From: GCA-003244245 sp050699975
GTDB taxonomy: Bacteria > Actinomycetota > Actinomycetes > Mycobacteriales > Pseudonocardiaceae
Length of the DNA stretch: 64,000 bases
Direction: 5' to 3'
Assembly (NCBI GenBank): GCA_050699975.1
Contig: JBOHGH010000003.1
Span: 21,996 to 85,995 of the forward strand
The notes under the pieces were generated by a model. It searched no databases and was not told the DNA's origin. It saw nothing but the letters and a program-made list of their open reading frames with translations. Below, piece by piece: positions 40,088 to 48,833 of this stretch. Each line of letters starts with the position of its first letter. The stretch's first letter is position 1. The position numbers and the translations under genes are program-made.

Positions 40088-42364
40088 GTGGAGTTCGCGA
40101 TTCTCGGTTCGCTGGAGGTACTGGACCAGCACCGTCGCATCGAGGTGTCCAGTGCCAAGGAGCGGCTGCTGCTGGCCGTGCTCGTGGTGCACGCCAACGA
40201 GATTGTCTCGGCCGACCGGCTGATTGAGGCGCTCTGGGGAGCCGAACCACCAGCTACTGCCGCGAACACGTTGCAGACCTACATTTCCCACCTGCGCCGG
40301 GCGCTTGAGCCCGACCGTGCGGCGCGAGCTCAGGACGGCGTGCTTCGCACCCGCGGTCACGGCTACTCACTGGTCGTCGCACCCGGGGCGGTGGACGCCG
40401 TGCGGTTCGAGCAACTCGCCCGCGAGGGCCGTGACGCGCTGTCCGCCGACCCGCAGCGGGCGGCGGACACACTGAGCCGGGCGTTGGCGTTGTGGCGCGG
40501 CGAGCCGCTGGCGGAGTTCCGGTTCGAGTTGTTCGCCCAATCCGAGATCACCCGGCTCACCGAGCTGCGCGCCGTCGTACTGGAGGACCGCGCCGAGGCG
40601 GAGCTTGCCCTCGGGCGGCACGCCACGCTGTGCGGCGAGTTGAGCCGGGCGGTGGTGGAGCAGCCGCTGCGCGAGCGGCTGTGGTCCCAACTCATCCGGG
40701 CGCTGTACCGCTGCGGGCGGCAGGCCGAGGCGCTGGGCGCCTACTCGCGGCTGCGTGAGCAGCTCGTGGAGCAACTCGGCATCGAACCGAGCCCTGAGCT
40801 GGTTCGGCTGCATGAGGCCGTGCTGGCTCAGCGCCCGGACCTGGACTGGCGACCGCCACCGCCCCAGATCCAGATCCAGATCCAGCCCCTGCACCGGCCG
40901 GTGGAGCCTTTCGCGGCGGTGCACGTGCCGGCTTCCGACCAGCTGCTGCCTGCCGCCCATGCCGCGCTGGCTGCGCACGACTGGCCACCTGCTTTCGAGC
41001 TGCTGTCTGCTGCGGACCAGGCGGGGCAGCTGACCGCGGAGGACCTCGATGGCTTGGCCGAGGCGGCCTACTGGTCGGGGCGATACCGGGAGGCGCTGTC
41101 TGCGCGGCAGCGTGCCCACCATGCCTACCTGCAGGCCGGTGACCACCGCCGAGCCGCCGTGGCCGCGGTCATGCTCACGATCCAGCACGGAGCTTTTCAG
41201 CAGTTCGCGGTGGCCCGCGGCTGGTTCCAGCGCGCGCAGCGGTTGCTTGAGACCGAGCCCGATTGCGCCGAGCACGGCTACCTGTCTTGGGGCGCCACAA
41301 TCGTCGCTCTGATCATGGACGACCATGAGAAGTGCCTGGCTGCCGCCCGGTCGACCTATGAGATGGGTGCACGACACGGCGTCGCCGATCTGCAGGCCAT
41401 CGGGATGGTGTTCCAAGGGGCGATTCTCATCCGCCGCGGACAGGTCGCGGAGGGACTAGCCCTGCATGACGAGGGGATGGCGATGGCCGTCAGCGGGGAT
41501 CTTTCGCAGCTTGCCACCGTGCAGATCTACTGCCAAGTCATCCGCACCTGCTACGAGCTGGGTGACTACCGTCGCGCAGACGAATGGACCGAGGCCATCG
41601 AGGACTGCTTCGTGCGCACCGGGCTGACCAGTTTTCCCGGCGACTGCGAGACCCACCGCATCAGTATCATGATCAGTCGCGGTGCTTGGACACTCGCCGA
41701 GCAGGAGGCTTACCGGGCCTGCGCACGCACGCAGTGCTTCGACCGAGCCCACCCCGGCCTCGCTTTCGCGAGCATTGGTGAGGTCCGGCTGCGGATCGGC
41801 GACCTCACCAGCGCCGAAGAGGCCTTCGCCAAGGCCGAGGAGCTAGGGGCGAGTCCACTGCCCGGCCGGGCCCGGTTCGAGCTGCTGCGCGGCCGTCCCG
41901 CCGAGGCCGCAGCGTTGATCAATGCTGCCCTGGCCGGCGAGGGCTGGGACCGCTTGGACCGCTCCCGGCTGCTTCCCGACCAGGTGACCATCGCACTGGC
42001 CGTCGATGATCTCGACACCGCCCGGGGTGGCGCGGCCGAACTAGCCGAGTCGGCGCAGACCTACGGCAGCACGGCGCTGCTCGCGGCGGCGGAGGCCGCT
42101 CGCGGCGCGTTGGCGCTGGCCACCGGGGAGGACGACCCGCTGCCCTCGCTGCGCCGCAGCGTCGAACTGTGGCACGAGGCCGGGTCGCCCTACGAGCGTG
42201 CGCGGGCCCAGATGATGCTGGCAACCGCGCTGGACCGGGCCGGCCGGCCGGAGGCGGCGCGGGTCGAGTTGACTGCTGCCCGAGCCTGCTTCGAGCGGCT
42301 CGGCGCCCGGCTGGATGCCGAGGGTGCCGCCAAGGTTGCCGCTGAGCTGGGAGTCGCCGGCTGA
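40088..42364 (+). CDS. SARP/BTAD-family regulator with C-terminal TPR region
   Basis: 758 aa, GTG 40088 after GGAGG (40079-40083). Residues 1-95: OmpR-type winged helix (MEFAILGSLEVLDQHRRIEV, LIEALWGAEPPATAANTLQT, RTRGHGYSL). Residues 100-250: BTAD (DTLSRALALWRGEPLAEFR, YCGRQAEALGAYSRLREQLV-like, LGIEPSPELVRLHEAVL). From about 285 on: helical TPR-like repeats, no NB-ARC ATPase. The regulator probably activates its own promoter via the 11-bp repeats. The pathway it controls is not evident; the only linked enzyme is a truncated adenylation domain. Confidence 0.92.
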   Translation: MEFAILGSLEVLDQHRRIEVSSAKERLLLAVLVVHANEIVSADRLIEALWGAEPPATAANTLQTYISHLRRALEPDRAARAQDGVLRTRGHGYSLVVAPGAVDAVRFEQLAREGRDALSADPQRAADTLSRALALWRGEPLAEFRFELFAQSEITRLTELRAVVLEDRAEAELALGRHATLCGELSRAVVEQPLRERLWSQLIRALYRCGRQAEALGAYSRLREQLVEQLGIEPSPELVRLHEAVLAQRPDLDWRPPPPQIQIQIQPLHRPVEPFAAVHVPASDQLLPAAHAALAAHDWPPAFELLSAADQAGQLTAEDLDGLAEAAYWSGRYREALSARQRAHHAYLQAGDHRRAAVAAVMLTIQHGAFQQFAVARGWFQRAQRLLETEPDCAEHGYLSWGATIVALIMDDHEKCLAAARSTYEMGARHGVADLQAIGMVFQGAILIRRGQVAEGLALHDEGMAMAVSGDLSQLATVQIYCQVIRTCYELGDYRRADEWTEAIEDCFVRTGLTSFPGDCETHRISIMISRGAWTLAEQEAYRACARTQCFDRAHPGLAFASIGEVRLRIGDLTSAEEAFAKAEELGASPLPGRARFELLRGRPAEAAALINAALAGEGWDRLDRSRLLPDQVTIALAVDDLDTARGGAAELAESAQTYGSTALLAAAEAARGALALATGEDDPLPSLRRSVELWHEAGSPYERARAQMMLATALDRAGRPEAARVELTAARACFERLGARLDAEGAAKVAAELGVAG

Positions 42365-42377
42365 ATCCGCACCCGAA

Positions 42378-43154
42378 TCAGGCGGTTGCCTGTTTGGTGG
42401 AGCTGGGGGGCAGTTGGCCGCGGGCGGCGACGTCCAGCGCGGCGGCTGCGGCGGGTGGCAACCGCAGCGTGCCGCTGCGGTCCAGCTTCGCCAGCTCCGC
42501 TCGGGCCTTTGCGTAGGCCGCGATGCGCTCGGCGTCATGATCGGAGTCCCGGGCCATGGTGAGCAGCTTGATCGCCCGCTGCACGGTGGCACGCTCCGGC
42601 GCCGGGATGCCGGCCAGCCGGATGCGTTCCGCCGCGTCGCGTGCGGCGTGCCAGGCGCGCCACGCCTGCTCCACTGCGGTGGCGAAGCGAGCGAGGTGCG
42701 CAGCCGCCGGTTCGGTGTCGGTGTCCAATGCCTGGGCCTCGGCGAAGGCGTTCACGAACCGGCCGGTGGATGGCACGGTGACGTCGGTCAGCGCGGGTAG
42801 CCGCAGCACTGCGAGCGGGTCACATTCGAACTGGCCGTATTCACTGCGCAGCTGGGCAAACCGGGCCCGGCTGGCGCGCCAGTCCGGAACTGACGCAGGG
42901 CCGGGTACGGGTGACGCTGGTCGAGACGGCCCCACCGCCGGTTGCAGTCCCCGTGCCACCCTGCGGCGGTGCAGGTGCCGCACCACGGTCACCGCGCCCA
43001 CCCCGACCAGCATCAGCGGCACGAGGGTGACCAGCGTCACGGCGACCAGACCAACGGTGGCCAGGAGCACTGCGAACAGCAGCACCAGCAGCGGACCGGA
43101 TGGCCGCCGTGCCGGACCCCAGCGGTAATAACGACCGTACGGCTGTCTTCTCAT
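42378..43154 (-). CDS. Membrane-anchored protein of unknown function
   Basis: 258 aa from ATG 43154 (MRRQPYGRYYRWGPARRPSG); the frame extends to 43190. One long hydrophobic stretch (PLLVLLFAVLLATVGLVAVT and LVTLVPLMLVGVGAVTVV, about 20-60), probably two membrane helices, then a Pro-rich linker and a cytosolic helical region (WRASRARFAQLRSEYGQF ... ERATVQRAIKLLTMARDS). No catalytic motif recognised. Converges on the SARP gene with a 13-bp gap. Confidence 0.75.
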   Translation of the reverse strand: MRRQPYGRYYRWGPARRPSGPLLVLLFAVLLATVGLVAVTLVTLVPLMLVGVGAVTVVRHLHRRRVARGLQPAVGPSRPASPVPGPASVPDWRASRARFAQLRSEYGQFECDPLAVLRLPALTDVTVPSTGRFVNAFAEAQALDTDTEPAAAHLARFATAVEQAWRAWHAARDAAERIRLAGIPAPERATVQRAIKLLTMARDSDHDAERIAAYAKARAELAKLDRSGTLRLPPAAAAALDVAARGQLPPSSTKQATA

Positions 43155-43179
43155 GGCCGCGTCCTTTCGGTGCCACATC

Positions 43180-43270
43180 TTTGATACCACCCCTTGATAC
43201 CTCCGTGCGACGCCGCGCGGCGCCCGGCGCGCTCAGCATCCTCGGCAGCCTGTCATCACCTGCGATGATG
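43180..43270 (+). repeat. Imperfect direct repeat, left copy (partner at 45246-45347)
   Basis: About 91 bp sharing ordered blocks with 45246-45347: TTTGATACCRCCCCTTGA, CGACGCCGC, and a nearly identical 38-bp 3' block beginning CAGCATCCTCGGCAGC and ending CACCTGCGATGATG. The two copies face the same way and bracket the XRE gene and two small ORFs. Confidence 0.8.
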
Positions 43271-43462
43271 CGTGCTAGGTACATCGGGCATTCTTAGGCG
43301 ACGTCGTCGGCGCCGGCAGGTCAGCGGGCTCGGCTGGCGCCGAACCCTCAAGCCGAAGCTAGAGACCAACCCGACCGTGCCCGCCCCGCAGCCGCCCGAC
43401 CCGGGCGCTACCGTTGGAAGTGGAACTCCGCCCAAGGTCCCATATGCCGGAGGTGCCGCGGG

Positions 43463-44662
43463 ATGGCCGAGCCGACCATTGGTGAGCGCATTCGTGAGCT
43501 GCGCCGACCGACCTACACCCAGCACGACCTGGCCGTGGCCGCCGACGTCTCCGTGGACGTCATCCGCAAGCTGGAACAGAATCGTCGGCACACCGCTTCG
43601 ATCGCCACCCTGGCCCGCATCGCCCGCGCGCTGGACGTCGACATCGCCGACCTGCTGGGACGCCCCCGTCCCGCTCCGGCTGCGGGCGAGGACCAGGCGA
43701 GGGTGTGCGCCATTCGCGACGCACTCACCGACGTGGACGATCTCCTGGGCGAACTGGACGACGCCGATGCGCCCGATCTGACCGAGCTGGGCCGTGCCGT
43801 GACCTACGCCTGGGGTTTGTACTGGGCGGGTCGCTACGGGCCGTTGTCGGCGATGCTGCCCCGGCTGCTGGCCGAAGCCAAGGCCGCAACGCACGCCGCC
43901 GCGGCCGGGGACGACCTAGCGGTTGATCTCGCGGGCCAGGTTCACCAGCTCACCGCGAATGCGCTGGTCCGCCTCGGTGCGGCCGACCTCGGTCACACCG
44001 CGGCCCGGGAGGCACTGCGCTTAGCCACCGCCGCACCTGACCCGCTGCGCCAGGCGACGGCGCGCTGCACGCTGGGGAGCGTGCTCATGGCCCAAAGTCG
44101 GTTCATCGACGCCGAGCGGGTCGCGGTAGCCACCGCGCAGGACGTGCAGCCCCGGGGGGAGACCAGCCCGGCGGAGCTGTCGGTGTTCGGCGGCGTACTA
44201 CTACTGGGGGCAACCTCCGCGGCCCGGCAGGGACGCACCGGCGTGGCCACTGAACTGCTGGGGGACGCGGCTGAGGCCGCCGAGCGTGTCGGGGTGGATC
44301 GCGTCGACTACGAGGTGCCCTTCGGACCGAGCAACGTGGTGATGCAGGCCGCGGACTGCTCTGTGGTCGCGGAAGACTACCTGGGAGCGGCCAACGTCGC
44401 GCGGCAGATGCCGCGAGATTCGGCGCTGCCGTTAGCAGCTCGTTCCCGGCATTTGGTCGACGTTGCGCACGCACAGCTGCGGCTGGGCCATGCCCAAGCT
44501 GCGGAGTCGGCACTGCTCACGATGGAGCGGAGCGCGCCGGAGTGGTCTGCGCACCACCGGCTCCCGCGACTGCTCGTGGGTGAGCTGATGACGAGGGGAC
44601 GTCCGTCGGCGCGGTTGCGTGAGCTGTCTCACCGCCTGAATGTCGTAGGCGGCCGCCCGTAG
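43463..44662 (+). CDS. XRE-family regulator with TPR-like C-terminal region
   Basis: 399 aa. HTH_3 at residues 6-65 (IGERIRELRRPTYTQHDLAV, AADVSVDVIRKLEQNRRHTA, LARIARALDVDIADLLG), then a long helical region of TPR type (AAREALRLATAAPDPLRQAT, DAERVAVATAQDV). Common in Streptomyces and Pseudonocardiales as orphan regulators with an adjacent small-molecule kinase or NTPase. Bracketed by direct repeats (43180 and 45246), so it may have arrived as a unit. Confidence 0.88.
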   Translation: MAEPTIGERIRELRRPTYTQHDLAVAADVSVDVIRKLEQNRRHTASIATLARIARALDVDIADLLGRPRPAPAAGEDQARVCAIRDALTDVDDLLGELDDADAPDLTELGRAVTYAWGLYWAGRYGPLSAMLPRLLAEAKAATHAAAAGDDLAVDLAGQVHQLTANALVRLGAADLGHTAAREALRLATAAPDPLRQATARCTLGSVLMAQSRFIDAERVAVATAQDVQPRGETSPAELSVFGGVLLLGATSAARQGRTGVATELLGDAAEAAERVGVDRVDYEVPFGPSNVVMQAADCSVVAEDYLGAANVARQMPRDSALPLAARSRHLVDVAHAQLRLGHAQAAESALLTMERSAPEWSAHHRLPRLLVGELMTRGRPSARLRELSHRLNVVGGRP

Positions 44663-44766
44663 CATCAGCGCGGCTAGTGCTGGTAGGGCAGCGCGTCCTA
44701 CCGTGGGTCGGCTGCTGTGGTCGACGGTTCTCGTATGATCATCGTCGACTGCGCTGGCGGTGCCCG

Positions 44767-45021
44767 GTGACCAACGGTGGCAATCACTGGGTGATCCAGG
44801 CAACCTGCGCGCTGCACCCAGGCCCAGTGGGGTACGTGAATCTCGTCGTGAGCGAGTTCGGCGGTGAGATCACACTCGACCCCCACGCCGTCGGCGCGTG
44901 CGTGCTCACACTGGATGAGGTGGGCGCCCACACGCTGCGCGAGGCGCTCACCGAGTGGCTGGGCTACGTGGAGGGAAAGCCCGCAACTTCGGCAGCTGGT
45001 CACAACCGGGCGACCCGTTGA
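44767..45021 (+). CDS. Small hypothetical protein
   Basis: 84 aa from GTG 44767. Reads MTNGGNHWVIQATCALHPG, VNLVVSEFGGEITLDPHAVG, TLDEVGAHTLREALTEWLG. Protein-like composition with alternating strands and one helix and no domain I recognise. Its TGA overlaps a TTG start of the next small frame. Likely expressed with the XRE gene 104 bp upstream. Confidence 0.55.
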   Translation: MTNGGNHWVIQATCALHPGPVGYVNLVVSEFGGEITLDPHAVGACVLTLDEVGAHTLREALTEWLGYVEGKPATSAAGHNRATR

Positions 45022-45182
45022 AGGGACATTCCACCACGCACCTGCTCCGGACCGCCGAGAAGGCGGTAGCAGACGCCCATGCCTTGGACCGCGCCGCGAT
45101 CGGCGACCTATGCATTGACACCGATGGGCGGACCGCCGAGGAGGCCGCTGACATGATCATTGCCCAGATCGGGGGTGGCTAA
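45018..45182 (+). pseudogene. C-terminal remnant of a P-loop kinase/AAA_33-type protein
   Basis: 54 aa if started at TTG 45018 (TTGA overlap). TAEKAVADAHALDRAAIGDL and CIDTDGRTAEEAADMIIAQI resemble the C-terminal helix and strand of P-loop small-molecule kinases, where the IDTDGRxxEEVA motif follows the lid. The Walker A half is missing. Regulators like the adjacent XRE gene often sit beside an intact kinase of this type, so loss of the 5' part fits. Similarity is from motif recall only. Confidence 0.4.
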
Positions 45183-45245
45183 GCCGGCCTAAATAGGTGC
45201 CATCGGCGCGGGGAGCTGACGTGTAGCGCGGCGATGCGGCACCGG

Positions 45246-45347
45246 TTTGATACCGCCCCTTGAACCTAGGTTCGACGCCGCACAGGAGGGTTCCGGCGCC
45301 CAGGCTGCGTCAGCATCCTCGGCAGCACGTCATCACCTGCGATGATG
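45246..45347 (+). repeat. Imperfect direct repeat, right copy, just upstream of pyc
   Basis: Partner of 43180-43270. It ends 60 bp before the pyc start, so it includes or abuts the pyc promoter. The right copy carries about 11 extra bases around AGGAGGGTTCCGG. TTTGATACC-CCCCTTGA at its left edge could be promoter-like. Confidence 0.8.
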
Positions 45348-45407
45348 CCTTCAAAGACCCGGTAGGCGATCCTGGCCGGCCGCGGCGGTGGGGAAAGGAG
45401 CTGGCAC

Positions 45408-48400
45408 GTGTTCAGCAAGCTGCTGGTCGCCAACCGCGGGGAGATCGCGATCCGGGCGTTCCGCGCCGCCTACGAACTGGGCTGCCAGACGGTCGCGGTG
45501 TTCTCCTACGAGGACCGCAACTCCGAGCACCGGCTCAAGGCCTACGAGGCCTATCAGATCGGTGAGAAAGGTCATCCGGTCCGCGCGTACCTCTCGGTGG
45601 AGGAGATCATCCGGGCCGCCGAGCGCGCCGGGGCCGACGCTGTCTACCCCGGTTACGGTTTTCTGTCGGAGAACCCGAAGCTGGCCACCGCCTGCCAGCA
45701 GGCCGGCATCACCTTCGTCGGGCCGCCACCTGAGGTGCTGGCACTGGCCGGCAACAAGTCGCGGGCCGTGGCCGCGGCGCGCGAGGCCGGAGTGCCGGTG
45801 ATGCGGTCCAGTGCCCCGTCCACCGACATCGACCAGCTAGTGGCCGCCGCCGAGGAGATCGGGTTCCCGATCTTCGTCAAGGCCGTCGCCGGTGGCGGTG
45901 GGCGCGGCATGCGCAGGGTCACCTCGCCGCGCGGCCTGCGCGACGCGCTGGAGGCCGCCAGCCGCGAAGCCGAATCGACATTTGGCGACGCGACCGTGTA
46001 CCTGGAGCAGGCCGTCATCGACCCCCGGCACATCGAGGTGCAGGTCCTCGGTGATGCGACCGGCGAGGTGATCCATCTCTACGAGCGGGACTGCTCGGTG
46101 CAGCGGCGCCACCAGAAGGTCGTCGAGATCGCCCCCGCGCCGAACCTGGATCCCGATCTGCGGGCCCGGATCTGCGCCGACGCGATGGCCTTCGCCAGAC
46201 ACATCGGCTATGTCAACGCGGGCACCGTGGAGTTCCTCGTCGACCGCGCGGGAAACCACGTGTTCATCGAGATGAACCCGCGCATCCAGGTCGAGCACAC
46301 GGTCACCGAGGAGATCACCGATATCGACCTGGTTGCGGCCCAATTGCGGATCGCGGCCGGACAGACCCTGGCCTCCCTGGGGTTGTCCCAGGACGCGATC
46401 GTGCCGCACGGCGCCGCGCTGCAATGCCGGATCACCACCGAGGACCCGGCCAACGACTTCCGCCCGGACATCGGGACGGTCACCGCGTACCGTTCCGCCA
46501 GCGGTGCAGGGGTCCGGCTGGACGGCGGCACCGTGTATCCGGGTGCGCAGATCAGCCCGCATTTCGACTCCATGCTGGTCAAGGTGACCTGCCGGGGACG
46601 GGATCTCGGGTCGGCCGTGCTGCGGGCGCGCCGGGCGATCGCCGAGTTCCGGATTCGCGGGGTGCACACCAACATCCCGTTCCTGCTTGCCTTGCTCGAC
46701 GAGCCGGACTTTGTGGCAGGAAAGGTCACCACCTCGTTCATCGAGCAGCGGCCGCACCTGCTCGCCGCGCGGCAGTCCGCGGACCGCGGTACCCGGTTGC
46801 TGACCTACCTCGGGGACATGACGGTGAACCGGCCGCACGGTGAGCCCCCCGAGCTGGTCGACCCGGTACGGAAGCTGCCGCTGATCGACCTGGACTCCCC
46901 GCCGCCTGCCGGATCCCGGGACAAGCTCCTGGCCCTGGGTCCGGAGGGGTTCGCGGGCTGGTTGCGGGCCGCTGACCGGGTCGGCGTCACCGAGACCACC
47001 TTCCGGGATGCTCACCAGTCGCTGCTCGCTACCCGGGTACGCAGCAGGGATCTCGTCGCGGTGGCGCCCCACGTCGCCCGGATGACCCCGCAGCTGCTGT
47101 CGCTGGAGTGCTGGGGTGGCGCGACCTACGACGTGGCGCTGCGGTTCCTCGCCGAGGACCCGTGGGAACGGCTGGCCGCCTTGCGCGCGGCGGTGCCCAA
47201 CCTGTGCCTGCAGATGCTGCTGCGCGGGCGCAACACCGTCGGCTACACCCCCTACCCGACCGAGGTGACCGCGGCCTTCGTCGAGCAGGCCGTCGAGACC
47301 GGCCTGGACATCTTCCGGATCTTCGACGCGCTCAACGACGTCTCCCAGATGCGCCCGGCCATCGACACGGTGCGCGAGACCGGCCGGGCCATCGCCGAGG
47401 TGGCGCTGTGCTACACCGCCGACCTGTCCGATCCTGGGGAGAAGCTGTACACGCTGGACTACTACCTGCGGTTGGCCGAGCAGATCGTCGCGGCCGGTGC
47501 ACACGTGCTGGCCATCAAGGACATGGCCGGCCTGCTGCGGCCCCCGGCGGCCCGGACGCTGGTGGCAGCGCTGCGCAGCCGGTTCGATCTCCCGGTGCAC
47601 CTGCACACCCATGACACTGCCGGCGGGCAGCTCGCCACCCTGCTCGCCGCGATCGACGCCGGGGTGGACGCTGTCGATGCGGCCACAGCTTCCCTGGCGG
47701 GGACCACCTCCCAGCCGTCGCTGTCGGCGCTGGTCGCGGCCACCGACCACACCGAGCGCAGCACCGGGCTGGACCTGCAGGCGGTCTGCGACTTGGAGCC
47801 CTACTGGGAGCTGGTGCGCAAGGTCTACGCGCCCTTCGAGTCGGGCCTGGCGTCACCCACCGGGCGGGTCTACCACCATGAGATCCCTGGTGGCCAGCTG
47901 TCCAACCTGCGCCAGCAGGCCGTGGCGCTGGGCCTGGCAGACAGGTTCGAGCAGATCGAAGAGGCTTATGCAGCGGCCGACCGGATGCTCGGCAGGTTGG
48001 TGAAGGTGACCCCGTCCTCCAAGGTTGTCGGGGATCTGGCACTGCACCTGGTCGGTGCCGGTGTCGAGCCGAAGGACTTCGAGGCCCACCCCACTCGCTT
48101 CGACATCCCCGACTCGGTGATCGGCTTCCTGCACGGCGAGCTCGGTGATCCTCCCGGCGGGTGGCCCGAACCCCTGCGCAGCAAGGCCCTGGAGGGGCGC
48201 AGCGGTCCCAAGGGGATCGCGGAGCTGTCGGCGGAGGACCGCAAAGGATTGCGGGAGGACCGGGCACGGACCCTCAACCGGCTGCTGTTCGCCGGCCCCA
48301 CGGCAGAATTCGAGGAGCATCGCGAGTCCTACGGGGACACCTCGGTGTTGCCCAGCAAGGAGTTCTTCTACGGGCTGCGGGCCGGCGAGGAGCACGCCGT

Positions 48401-48791
48401 GGATCTCGACCCGGGGGTACGACTGCTGATCAAGCTCCAGGCGATCGGTGACGCCGACGAACGCGGCATGCGCACCGTGATGTGCACGCTCAACGGGCAG
48501 CTGCGGCCGCTGCAGGTCCGGGATCGCTCCATCGACTCGGAGATCCCGGTTGCCGAGAAGGCCGACAGGTCCAACACAAACCATGTCCCGGCGCCGTTCG
48601 CCGGCGTGGTCACCCTGCTGGTGTCCGAAGGGGACACCGTGTCTGCCGGGCAGCCGGTGGCCACCATCGAGGCGATGAAGATGGAAGCCGGGATCACTGC
48701 ACCCAAGGCCGGCACGGTGGCCCGGCTGGCGATCAAGACCGTGGCGCAGGTGGAAGGCGGCGACCTGATCCTGGAGCTGCGCTCCTCGTGA
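45408..48791 (+). CDS. pyc: Pyruvate carboxylase
   Basis: 1127 aa, GTG start after AAAGGAG. Anaplerotic enzyme making oxaloacetate. The biotin carboxylase domain (about 1-455) has VANRGEIAIRAFRAAYELG, FVKAVAGGGGRGMRRV and EMNPRIQVEHTVTEEITDIDLV; the carboxyltransferase domain (about 520-800) has FRDAHQSLLATRVR, RGRNTVGYTPYP and AIKDMAGLL; PYC/OADA domain; C-terminal biotinyl domain with EAMKMEAG (Lys near residue 1089). Complete single-chain architecture. A 15-bp hairpin overlaps the stop. Confidence 0.98.
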   Translation: MFSKLLVANRGEIAIRAFRAAYELGCQTVAVFSYEDRNSEHRLKAYEAYQIGEKGHPVRAYLSVEEIIRAAERAGADAVYPGYGFLSENPKLATACQQAGITFVGPPPEVLALAGNKSRAVAAAREAGVPVMRSSAPSTDIDQLVAAAEEIGFPIFVKAVAGGGGRGMRRVTSPRGLRDALEAASREAESTFGDATVYLEQAVIDPRHIEVQVLGDATGEVIHLYERDCSVQRRHQKVVEIAPAPNLDPDLRARICADAMAFARHIGYVNAGTVEFLVDRAGNHVFIEMNPRIQVEHTVTEEITDIDLVAAQLRIAAGQTLASLGLSQDAIVPHGAALQCRITTEDPANDFRPDIGTVTAYRSASGAGVRLDGGTVYPGAQISPHFDSMLVKVTCRGRDLGSAVLRARRAIAEFRIRGVHTNIPFLLALLDEPDFVAGKVTTSFIEQRPHLLAARQSADRGTRLLTYLGDMTVNRPHGEPPELVDPVRKLPLIDLDSPPPAGSRDKLLALGPEGFAGWLRAADRVGVTETTFRDAHQSLLATRVRSRDLVAVAPHVARMTPQLLSLECWGGATYDVALRFLAEDPWERLAALRAAVPNLCLQMLLRGRNTVGYTPYPTEVTAAFVEQAVETGLDIFRIFDALNDVSQMRPAIDTVRETGRAIAEVALCYTADLSDPGEKLYTLDYYLRLAEQIVAAGAHVLAIKDMAGLLRPPAARTLVAALRSRFDLPVHLHTHDTAGGQLATLLAAIDAGVDAVDAATASLAGTTSQPSLSALVAATDHTERSTGLDLQAVCDLEPYWELVRKVYAPFESGLASPTGRVYHHEIPGGQLSNLRQQAVALGLADRFEQIEEAYAAADRMLGRLVKVTPSSKVVGDLALHLVGAGVEPKDFEAHPTRFDIPDSVIGFLHGELGDPPGGWPEPLRSKALEGRSGPKGIAELSAEDRKGLREDRARTLNRLLFAGPTAEFEEHRESYGDTSVLPSKEFFYGLRAGEEHAVDLDPGVRLLIKLQAIGDADERGMRTVMCTLNGQLRPLQVRDRSIDSEIPVAEKADRSNTNHVPAPFAGVVTLLVSEGDTVSAGQPVATIEAMKMEAGITAPKAGTVARLAIKTVAQVEGGDLILELRSS

Positions 48792-48831
48792 GTGGGAATG
48801 CGAGCTATAACAGTGTTTCCCACTCACGAGG
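48784..48831. terminator. Perfect 15-bp hairpin overlapping the pyc stop codon
   Basis: Arms CCTCGTGAGTGGGAA (48784-48798) and its exact complement (48817-48831) enclose an 18-nt loop. The left arm contains the pyc TGA and the right arm ends 2 bp before the stop of the convergent aminotransferase gene, so one hairpin can serve both transcripts. No T-run. Confidence 0.8.
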
Positions 48832-48833
48832 CG

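Noticed and set aside
45018..45182. Intact toxin-antitoxin pair with the 84-aa ORF at 44767
   Set aside because: The 54-codon frame resembles only the tail of a P-loop kinase and starts at a weak TTG, so a remnant is more likely than a functional small gene.
45837..47750. 637-codon minus-strand ORF inside pyc
   Set aside because: Shadow of pyc in a high-GC genome; pyc motifs are intact throughout.
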